Below, piece by piece: positions 55,391 through 64,000 of a stretch of 64,000 nt of DNA. This DNA is from Isoetes taiwanensis (lineage: Eukaryota > Streptophyta > Lycopodiopsida > Isoetales > Isoetaceae): positions 11,243,563 through 11,307,562 of the forward strand of contig JAJEKV010000014.1 of assembly GCA_021234155.1 (NCBI GenBank). Direction: 5' to 3'. The notes beneath the pieces are model-generated. The model was not told the DNA's origin, made no database searches, and was given only the letters and a program-made list of their open reading frames with translations. The position numbers and the translations under genes are program-made. Positions within the stretch are counted from its first letter, which is position 1, and each line of letters starts with the position of its first letter.

Positions 55391-55790
55391 TCATGGATAA
55401 TAAGAGTAGCATCGCCTATATGTCCACCAAAGACCAAGGTACTTGTCCCTTAGAGTCTTAAGTCGACCAAGATACTCTCTCGCATGCTTGCACAAATCAA
55501 GTTTGAGACTATGCATTTGCTTTTGAATATTAACCTCGCTGCCTAGCTCCTTTCTAGCTCCCGACAGTAATTTTGTCGTCCCACAGTAATTTTGCCGACG
55601 TAATTCCAAAGCATGCCGAAATGTCTTAACAGCTTCAGATCTCTTGAAAATCACCAAAACCAGAGCCTTAAGAAGAGTAAGAGTCAAGTAAATCTTTCTT
55701 CTTGTCTTCCGAGTAACAGATTCCAAGCAGTTTCAAAACTTCGCTACCGAGCCATCAAAAATCCTCGAGACATTTTCCCTTCATAAAATC
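55391..55790 (-). pseudogene. UBN2-like Copia gag remnant, unit 2
   Basis: An open frame of 111 residues on the minus strand, better kept than in unit 1: SEAVKTFRHALELRRQNYCG, GSEVNIQKQMHSLKLDLCKH and AREYLGRLKTLRDKYLG. This is the UBN2-type gag helix pattern. It ends at a frame change before WTYRR. As in unit 1 it lies antisense to the Copia pol and behind the R-type promoter. Confidence 0.5.
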
Positions 55791-55859
55791 CCCCGCTTTT
55801 GTTAGTTTTGTTTGATCCGTGGATTTTGTTTGGATTGTAATGTGTGAATATGTTTTTGG

Positions 55860-58080
55860 CATGTATAAGGTCATTTCGAGCTCTCGGTGATGATTGACAC
55901 GCCAATCCGCCAAAAAGGCCGGAACGTGGCCTCGCCTTTTTTAGGGTTCTTAGATTTTTCTAGAACAATATCCCACAGCCGAGATCATGAAAGTCCATAG
56001 GGTATATATACAGCCCCTCTAAGTTTCATAAGTAAATTTACGCGGCTACCTTCACGGGATTCGCCTGCTGTCACCCCCACATGCCCGGGTACCACGGGGG
56101 ATCAAGATTGGATGGAGAAGTGACTAGGCATTGACCAAAGTAGTTTGATGGGCTAGTAGGATTGTTGTCCGAACTAGTTTTGTCCGGGTTTTTTTTTATT
56201 TTTTCAAATGAACAATGAAGGTCAATATGGGTCTTTTTCAAAAAAAAAAAATTCCACAAGGAATCTTTTTTGATGCTCTACAAGATGGGAGAATCATTTT
56301 GCAAAAAAGGAGCACTTGATTTTTTTTTACTAAAAAAGAGAGTGAAATTTTATGATGTGGCAAGTTGGTGGGGCGATTTGGCAAATGGTGGTGACATGGC
56401 ATTATAAAGTGATGAAGTGTCAAGTAAGGTGGCAAAATCACTTTTTTCTAGTCAAAACTTTTTATGAAGTGGAGATGATGTGGATGACATGTGTATGATG
56501 ATGTGGAAGCACTTGGGGATGATGTGGCATCATGGGATGATGACATGTCCCAAAATTGCCACAAATTTGTCACAAATCCCAAAATGAACAATGAAGGTCA
56601 ATATGGGTCTTTTTTCAAAAAAAAAAAAAAAAATTCCACAAGGAATCTTTTTTGATGCTCTACAAGATGGGAGAATCATTTTGCAAAAAAAGAGCACTTG
56701 ATTTTTTTTACTAAAAAAGAGAGTGAAATTTTATGATGTGGCAAGTTGGTGGGGCTTATTAGGCAAAATGGGTGGTGACATGGCGATGAAGTGTCAAGTA
56801 AGGTGGCAAAATGACTTTTTTCTAGTCAAAACTTTTTATGAAGTGGAGATGATGTGGATGACATGTGTATGATGATGTGGAAGCACTTGGGGATGATGTG
56901 GCATCATGGGATGATGACATGTCATGACTTTACTCAGGTCAAAATTTTTGAAAAGATAAGTTTTGTGGTAGGTGACACGTGTATGATGACATGGATGTGC
57001 TTAGGTGGTGATGTGGATGGTATTTGGCATTCTTGAGGATGATGTGGACTTTGGCAACCAATTTGGCACTAGTGCATATACCAATAGATCTTTTATGCAA
57101 TGGCTTGGATAATTTACTTTTCCATACTTGTTTGAAGAAAATGTGCACTTTCTCTCTCTAGCTTAGCTTTTAGAGAGAGAGGATGGTTTTAGAACATGGA
57201 AATAGCCAAACTTGGTGGGATTTTTTGCTTTTCTCCAAGGTGGTGAATGTATGATGGAGTGTGATGCATATATGGGCTAGGGAAAATGATGATGAGGCAT
57301 GAAGATGTGAGTTATAAATCTTGTATGGTGTTCATGAATGGGATTGAGGTGATACGATCATGTGAGAAGCCTTGGAAAATAGAACTCATGCCAAAATGAT
57401 TTGGAACTAGCCACATACCAAAGAAACTTGAGAGGTCTTCCAAACTTCAATCTTGAGGGGTCTTCCAATCTCTAAACTCAAGTTCACTTGGTTGAATCTT
57501 ATCCTCTTTGCTACACTTGTATAATGTCCTTCCCGTGGTTCTTCAACAAAAGTGTCAATTTGTGATCTTCAAAGATGGGAGTCTTCAAACTTCTAGCTCT
57601 TGCACGATATATTAGTCAAATATTAGACAAAAATGTGCAAATTGTGCGAATTGTTTATGTCGCCAAAATATGGCAAAGAATACTTGATGTCTTCCTCGAG
57701 TTCTTCAATGCAAAATGTTTTCAAAATCAATGGTACATTGGCTCATGCACACATGTCAAGCAAAAAGGTTAGCTAGGAATGTGAAGTGTGCCATGGCTCT
57801 TATGTGCTACAAAAATGTGGCAAAGAAGGCCCAAATCTTCCTTAAACATGCCAAGATAAAACCATAGCCACAAAAAAAAAAAAAAAATAACATGGATTGG
57901 GCAAGATTTGGACCCAAAACAGAGGGGGGCTTTTGTTATAGATGAATTTCAAGGCTTTCTGAAGATATCAATCACTTTACCTGTGGGTATCGGGCCTAAC
58001 ACTCGACGATCGCTCAAAATTACCTTCTTTGCCTCATGAATTAGCTATCTTGAAGGAGAAGTGACTAGGCATCGCTACGG
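55860..58080 (-). mobile_element. family R copy R5
   Basis: Counterpart of R2: promoter and leader (55870-56100, TATA near 56005), two U3 tandem units (56200-56560 and 56580-56930), AGAGAGAGGATGG zone near 57175 and the empty Gypsy target near 57790. It ends at the GGGGAGGGGGGTGGGG run at 58080. Confidence 0.7.
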
Positions 58081-59949
58081 GGAGGGGGGTGGGGCGGCAA
58101 GGGAGGGGGAGGAGGGAGGTGGGGAGGAAGTTAGATAGGATTTTTTTTTTTTTCAAATTTGTCACAAATCCCAAGAAACGAACAATGAAGGTCAATATGG
58201 GTCTTTTTCAAAAAAAAAAAATATCCACAAGGAATCTTTTTTGATGCTCTACAAGATGGGAGAATCATTTTGCAAAAAAAAGAGCACTTGATTTTTTTTA
58301 CTAAAAAAGAGAGTGAAATTTTATGATGTGGCAAGTTGGTGGGGCGATTTGGCAAATGGGTGGTGACATGGCATTATGAAGTGATGAAGTGTCAAGTAAG
58401 GTGGCAAAATGACTTTTTTCTAGTCAAAACTTTTTATGAAGTGGAGATGATGTGGATGACATGTGTATGATGATGTGGAAGCACTTGGGGATGATGTGGC
58501 ATCATGGGATGATGACATGTCATCTAAGGTATCAAGATGACTTTACTTAGGTCAAAATTTTTGAAAAGATAAGTTTTGTGGTAGGTGACACGTGTATGAT
58601 GACATGGATGTGCTTAGGTGGTGATGAGGATGGTATTTGGCATTCTTGAGGATGATGTGGACAATTTGGCAACCAATTTGGCACTAGTGCATATACCAAT
58701 AGATCTTTTATGCAATGGCTTGGATTATTTACTTTTCCATACTTGTTTGAAGAAAATGTGCACTTTCTCTCTCTAGCTTAGCTTTTAGAGAATAGAATAG
58801 AATAGAATAGCTTAGCTTTTAGAGAGAGAAGATGGTTTTAGAACATGGAAATAGCCAAACTTGGTGGGATTTTTTGCTTTTCTCAAAGGTGGTGAATGTA
58901 TGATGGGAGTGGGATGCATATATGGGCTAGGGAAAATGATGATGAGGCATGAAGATGTGAGTTATGAATCTTGTATGGTGTTCATGGATGGGATTGAGTT
59001 GATAGGATCATGTGAGAAGCCTTGGAAAATAGAACTCATGCCAAAATGATTTGGAACTAGCCACATACCAAAGAAACTTGAGATGTCTTCCAAACTTAAA
59101 TCTTGAGGGGTCTTCCAATCTCTAAACTCATGGTTGAATCTTATCCTCTTTGCTACACTTGTATGATATCCAATGAATGTCCTTCCCGTGGTTCTTCAAC
59201 AAAAAAAGTTTCAAAGATGGGAGTCTTCAAACTTGTATCTCTTGCACACATATATTAGTCAAATATTAGACAAAAATGTGCAAATTGTGCGAATTGTTTA
59301 TTCTATGTCGCCAAAATATGGCAAAATAATACTTGATGTCTTCCGAGTTCTTCAATGCAAAATGTTTTCAAAATCAATGGTACATTGGCTCATGCACACA
59401 TGTCAAGCAAAAAGGTTAGCTAGGAATGCGATGTGTGCCATGGCTCTTATGTGCTACAAAAAAATGTGGCAAGAAGGCCCAAATCTTCCTTAAACATGCC
59501 AAGATAAAACCATAGCAAAAAAAAAAAAAACAATTAACATGGATTGGGCAAGATTTGGACCGAAATAGTAAGGGGCTTTTGTTACGTATGAATTCAAGGC
59601 TTTCAAAGGAAGATATCAATCTGCTTACCTGTGGTACTGGCCAGAAAACTCGACGACTGTTCAAAATTACCTTCTTTGCCTCATGAATTAGCATTCTTGA
59701 AGCAAATCATGAAGAAATTTTTGTTTTGGCATTTTATCATGTGCGCGACTCAAGAGCTCCTGGATTTCTTGCAAGAAGTGTTGTACTGATCTAATAAAAT
59801 GAAAATTTAAACTTGGTGTATTTGCACTTAAAGTTGAAAAACCTAAGCTAAACTAGTGATTTAGGTGAAAGTCTTGTTGAAGCATGGCCTGGCTTGTAGA
59901 CTCACTTTGAAGTATAAAATAGTGTGCTTCAAGATTTTAGGAAATATTG

Positions 59950-59983
<34 letters not shown>

Positions 59984-60880
59984 AAAACCTCCAAAAAAGA
60001 GCAAATTGTCATTGTTTTGGAAAACTTAAAAGTCTCTTGCATGACGCAATCCTTAAAATATTGCAAGAAGATATCCACAAAATACATACTACTATTTTTC
60101 TTAAGTTGCACTAGTTTCTTAGCAATTTTCCATCAAAAATCATGATTCCTTTGAGCAGATTTGCACCTCTTTTGTTGGCAACATCTAATGCACACTAGTT
60201 GCAGGGTTGTTAGAGTTGACAGGAAGTGTCAGAAGTTAAACAAGATCGCATTTGTTTGAGTTAATAAAATTTGCTTGCTGGTTAGCTTTAGGACTGCCCT
60301 CGCTTGCTTGCAAAAATATTTTTGAGCCTATTTGCATGATTTTTGTGGAAACAACTCGATGTACTAGGTTTGCGTGATCTCAAAGTTAATACAAAGCCCA
60401 AAAGTAAAAAACTCATCAATTATTTCATCCGCAAAAATTAGCATGCTGGCAGGAGCATTGATCAAGTTTTCACTTGGTTAGATTTGCAAATTTGAGAGTG
60501 TTCTGCATATATTTTCTTGCATCAAACTTTTGAGCATAGATTCTTTACATGCCAAAGCATCTTTTTGAATTGCAATTGCATTAAAATTTGATTCTAAGAG
60601 CAAATGGCATAACTTTTACCGAGGTCACATTTTTCTTTGTCTTGAAAAGCACTTTCAACTCAAAATTTGACCTTTTTCTTTGCAATCTTTTGGTCGAGTT
60701 GTTGTCTCAAGCAACCTGAGGTCCCGAACCATCGAGGTTAAAACTTTGCCAGAATGCCTTCAACATTTTCCAAGCTCAAAAGTTAGCAAGACCATTTTTT
60801 CTAGTAAAAATGCACCATTCATTCATGGCACATGAAAAATTGCTAAAGTTCCATCAAAGTTGGCCATTTCTAAGGTCAAA
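58080..60880 (-). mobile_element. family R copy R6 (most complete)
   Basis: Minus-sense and uninterrupted from the G-rich start to the CCTTCAACATTTTCC edge near 60770. It shows the full order: GGTCAATATGGGTC block, TGACATGTCATC blocks, AGAGAGAGAAG zone, GTCGCCAAAATATGGC, empty Gypsy target GTGTGCCATGGCTC (59435), AAGGCCCAAATCTTCC (the empty LINE target, 59476), an A-run (59953-59980) and the palindrome-rich end block. It serves as the reference to read R1 and R4. No protein frame is convincing, so it is probably a non-autonomous LTR-type element. Confidence 0.7.
58789..58811 (+). repeat. (AATAG)4 with flanking duplication
   Basis: AATAG repeats are inserted between two copies of AGCTTAGCTTTTAGAGA in R6; no other R copy has them. 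It is a local slippage event. Confidence 0.6.
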
Positions 60881-62600
60881 TTGAATTTTCGTGGGTCAGA
60901 TTTGATCCAAGGGTTAAAACGCCATCACCGGGCGACAAAACCTAGTTGCCTTCAACGTGGACAACCTTAAAATGCATCTAACCGTGGACTCGTGGTTTGT
61001 GCAAAAATGGGGAAAAAAAAAAAAAAAAACCGTAGTTTATACTTGCAAAAAAATGTCTATTATGTTCTCATGAAAAGTAAAATTATTCGCCTATATGCTC
61101 AATGAAACAAACTATAGGAACCCTTCATGTCTATCACCTTGTTTCATCAACACGATGCTCCGTGTACCTCATGGCATTGATTTTGGTGATGACGCTGCGT
61201 AAGAACCGCCAACCACCAATGCACGTAAAGAATGGCCACATTGCTTCATAAAGATCTATAATGAAAAAGCAGGATCGATATAAATATGAATCTGCAAGCA
61301 AAATATTTGATTTGTTACGTGGACTTCCACGCGGGGAACCATGGACCCGCTGTCGCCCCACATGCCCGTGATGTACACGCTGCGTAAGGGGATAGAAAGA
61401 GAATGGGTGTAGGTAGGTAGGAGTAGATAGCCCCCTCCCACCCTTTCGCTATGCCGTGCATCCCAAAAATGGATTTTGAGGTCTAAAAATGGCCACATTT
61501 AATTTTCTCAAATCCTATACAATAATTTTTCCATGCTCTACCTTATTGAAAAGGAAATTTGAAAATGAGAACTTTTTAGTTTAGGGCAAAGATGGCTAAG
61601 AATGGACGATTTGACAAAAAGTTGTGGTGATCTACCAAGTAATTGGTGACATGGCAATGTGAAGGTGCTATAAGGCCCAGTTCCACTATTGCGGCAAATT
61701 CGCATCATGTTGCCATCAACAACATGGCAATTTGAAGCAAACCGCAATAGAATCAAAGATTCCGCCGAGGTCATGGTAGTTCCTAGATTCAAGCATTCTT
61801 CGCTTAGTCGGGTAAGCTTTGCATGCATCCGCCACCAGCCACCGCCAACATACATCGCCAAAAAATTTGGATTTCTTTATGTCGAATTTCCACCCCGCAG
61901 TTGGAATCGCAATCGCAACATCGGGCCACTTACTTAAGCTTTCAAATTGCCGCCATTAACAACCGGGCTTCTACTAATGGAATCTGGGCCTAACTCTTTT
62001 CTAGTCAAAAACTTTTTATGACATGGTGATGATGTGGAGGTGATGTGGATGATACGTGGTGATGATGATGATATGTGATGATATATGATGAGTTGCATGA
62101 AGAACTCGACATGGAGGCACAAAGGTGCTTGATTTTTGAGATTTTTATGCCAACTTTATGTTATGTCGAAATTTAGAAATGTTATGTCGAGGTGCACTCT
62201 CTCAATCTATCTTTGTTTCTAGAGAGAAAATATGGTTTAATTTTTGGACCTTAGAAATGGGCAAATTTGATGGAACTTTAGCAATTTTTTCATGTGTGAT
62301 GGATGATTTATTTTTTACTAGGAAAAAATGGTTTGCTAACTTTTGGTCCCGAAAAATAGCAAAGCATGCATGAAAGGAGAGAAATCAGGTGTGAGAGATG
62401 GTTTTTGGATAGTATGATAGTAGCTTGGAAAGTAGAATATCCTACCAAAAACTTGCAAATTACCAATATGAAACTTGAGGTGTCTTTCAAACTTTGACTT
62501 CAAGCCCTTAAGATCCTTAGATAATCAAAAGTGTTTCTGGAAATGCCTATATGATGCTAAATCGGTGTCCTTCCTTTGGTTCTTCATATCAAAATACAAG
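60880..62600 (-). repeat. R-related LTR, minus sense, split by MITE
   Basis: A diverged relative: a promoter-like GGGCATGTGGGGCGACAGCG on the minus strand near 61340-61365, a TATA-like TATTTATATCG near 61275, U3 words (GGTGATGATGTGGAGGTGAT) after 61993, and an AGAGAGAAAATATGG zone at 62215. It is interrupted by the MITE at 61674-61990. The same family lies in reverse at 51110-51540. Confidence 0.5.
61674..61990. mobile_element. Tourist-like MITE (PIF/Harbinger type)
   Basis: A 317-bp insertion flanked by TAA on both sides (61671-61673 and 61991-61993). Its ends form a terminal inverted repeat: GGCCCAGTTCCACTA at left and, read on the other strand, GGCCCAGATTCCATTAG at right. Non-coding. A TAA duplication with GGCC-type ends is typical of Tourist elements moved by PIF/Harbinger transposases. 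R copies show the uninterrupted neighbourhood (GCAAAATGA...TTTCTAGTC). Inner sub-palindromes (CAAATT...AATTTG) are present. Confidence 0.75.
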
Positions 62601-62699
62601 TTGGCAAGTGATGAATTTCGTCAAGTTTCATGCTAATCTCACATACATGTATGAAGTCAAATGTTAGCAGCATTCATCTCCGCATAAAACGATAATATT

Positions 62700-62960
62700 T
62701 CCCAGAGCCATTCAAGTCGAGCCTAGCAGATAAACACTGGGTATAAACACATGCTATTAGCTCTTAGATGGTTCTAAATATAAACTTACCTTATATTCTT
62801 CCATGTTGCAACACTAAGGTCATTTATATCATTTTAGAAAATACACAAGTTCAAATAAATTGCGAGTGTAGATACATGCAATCTTTATAGGATGCTCAAC
62901 AAATGCATTTATTATGTTTGCTACAGGAAATATTGAATTCGACTTATCCTTCCAAATTAA
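62700..62960 (-). repeat. reverse copy of the dispersed 38-kb repeat
   Basis: TGCGAGTGTAGATACATGCA, GGATGCTCAACAAATGCATT and GGAAATATTGAATTCGACTT match, in reverse, 37970-38055. No function is known. Confidence 0.55.
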
Positions 62961-63300
62961 AAGGTTAGTTCATATCCTCACACATTTAGGTTGTCCATCA
63001 ATCATAAGAAAGAAGAACAACCAATCAGATCAAGCAACTCTTGAACAATCCCTTTGGTCCTCTAGTTTAAAAGGGAGGCAACATAATCCCCAATCATACT
63101 ATGACTACAGAATAGTGAGTTGTTGAATGTATTCCTAGCAAACCTTCAATCTTAGTGCTTTGAAGTAATCCACTTGCAAAATTAGGGGGAAGAGATCTAT
63201 CTCTGAAAGGCTCTGAAGTCTCCTGATCTTCCATTGGTTCTTGCTCAAGACAAAGTACCCCGATGTGTCCAAAGATATAGTCTATATTTTATATTTTATT
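62960..63300. other. no gene recognised
   Basis: AT-rich spacer with no recognised repeat or frame of note; ends near an A-run at 63329. Confidence 0.25.
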
Positions 63301-64000
63301 TCTAAACAAAAATAAAAAAATTTTCATAAAAAAAAAAAAAAAAAAAAAAACCATAAAAAGCCTTGACTTTCAAGTTGCATTAGCTTAGTGAGAATCAGCC
63401 ATCAAAAAAGAAATTTCTCGAAAGCATAATTGCACGATTTTATTGAAAGCACTTGATGCATCTTGCTTGCGTATGTCGAGATATAATCTGCGTCGGCGAA
63501 AAAGGTTGTCATTTTCTTCATTTGAAAACCAGCTTGTTTGTTTCTTGCTCATAGTTCACCGCCAAAATTTAATCCATTTTGAACTCAATTTTCCCATCAT
63601 TTCAGTTCCAAATCAAGCCAATTTTTTTCCACAAGCTTCACAACTTTTTCCCCTGATATTTATGTCATAAATCAGCAAAACTACTTAATAAAACTCGAGA
63701 TATCATCATTTGAGTGTGCATACATGTTTCTGCTCCAGTGGAAGTGCACCGCCAACTTTTTCTCTCCCACTTTGAACATATATATCCAAATTGAGCCAAA
63801 GTTTTTTCCACATCTCATGCCAAGATTTTCTAATTCATCCTTCAAGGATCATTTTAAAAAAGATCAAGACAACTCGATATTTAGATCCGAAAGTGCAATT
63901 GTCTCATTTTGCTTTAGGGATCCTAAAATCATTAATATTTTTTGCAGATTTTGCACAAAGATTGGTTGCCTTAAGAAACCTGAGATTCTAAACTACTGAG
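63300..64000 (-). repeat. R relative running off the window
   Basis: AAGTTGCATTAGCTTAGTGAGAA and CATCAAAAAAGAAATTT resemble R6 near 60105-60150. The last bases GGTTGCCTTAAGAAACCTGAG and CTAAACTACTGAG match the end block of R4/R6 and of the Gypsy LTR. The element continues beyond the window. Confidence 0.45.

Larger units (their letters stand above)
53240..59300 (+). repeat. segmental duplication, unit 2
   Basis: Direct copy of 40340-46600 with an offset near 12.9 kb. The order and orientation of the Copia remnant, LTR, gag remnant and R copies are kept. Differences are mainly small changes at CAG/CTG/CCG and run-length changes in A, T and G tracts. Confidence 0.8.

Overview
This is a nuclear window from a land plant. 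It is about 64 kb, AT-rich, and almost entirely made of transposable elements in several layers. The best clue to lineage is a decayed gene with sperm-tail PG-rich (SHIPPO/STPG) repeats at 17.4-18.3 kb. Such proteins belong to the axonemes of motile sperm, so the lineage is, or recently was, one with flagellated sperm: bryophyte, lycophyte, fern, cycad or Ginkgo, rather than conifer or flowering plant. Plant B3-domain and PEX5 fragments, a Gypsy element primed by a plant-type tRNA-Gln, and L1-like LINEs agree with this. No intact host gene was found.

Layout. 0.3-1.3 kb: two head-to-tail LINE 3' ends with a shared hairpin and microsatellite tails. 2.58-2.85 kb: a B3 DNA-binding-domain exon fragment. 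2.8-16.8 kb: an LTR-like repeat, here called family R (copy R1), split by an 11.1-kb Gypsy element on the minus strand (3990-15125) with two ~2.5-kb LTRs, a GGCAC target duplication, a tRNA-Gln primer site, gag, protease, an RNase H domain lying before the reverse transcriptase, RT and integrase. 16.5-17.3 kb: TATA box, leader and an unknown ORF. 17.4-18.3 kb: the STPG pseudogene. 18.7-23.5 kb: a multi-part EnSpm/CACTA (Tnp2-type) transposase gene on the minus strand. 24-26 kb: two more LINE-like 3' ends sharing GGACGTTAAA before pentanucleotide tails. 27.9 kb: a PEX5 fragment. 29.9-30.9 kb: a degenerate ~31-bp satellite. 32.7-33.9 kb: a Cys-rich gene remnant on the minus strand. 34-40 kb: mostly unrecognised or decayed repeats.

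40.3-61 kb is dominated by a direct segmental duplication: about 40.34-46.6 kb corresponds to about 53.24-59.3 kb, offset near 12.9 kb. Each unit carries the 3' part of a Copia element with its 3' LTR (TGTAGG...CCTACA), a UBN2-like gag remnant on the other strand, and tandem copies of family R (R2-R6, sense minus). Copy R4 is split by a 5'-truncated L1-like LINE (47860-49740) with a poly-A tail and a 14-bp target duplication. 61-62.6 kb holds another R relative split by a 317-bp Tourist-like MITE with TAA duplication, and the window ends inside a further R relative.

The genes do not form a pathway; the order is one of nested insertions. Related LTRs share a promoter and leader module placed in front of different ORFs. 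Differences between paired LTRs and between the duplicated units cluster at CAG/CTG/CCG trinucleotides and are often small indels. Some frameshifts in this window may therefore be assembly or base-calling artefacts at methylated CHG sites rather than real decay. No CRISPR, rRNA or tRNA gene was seen, and I found no convincing new multi-gene system.
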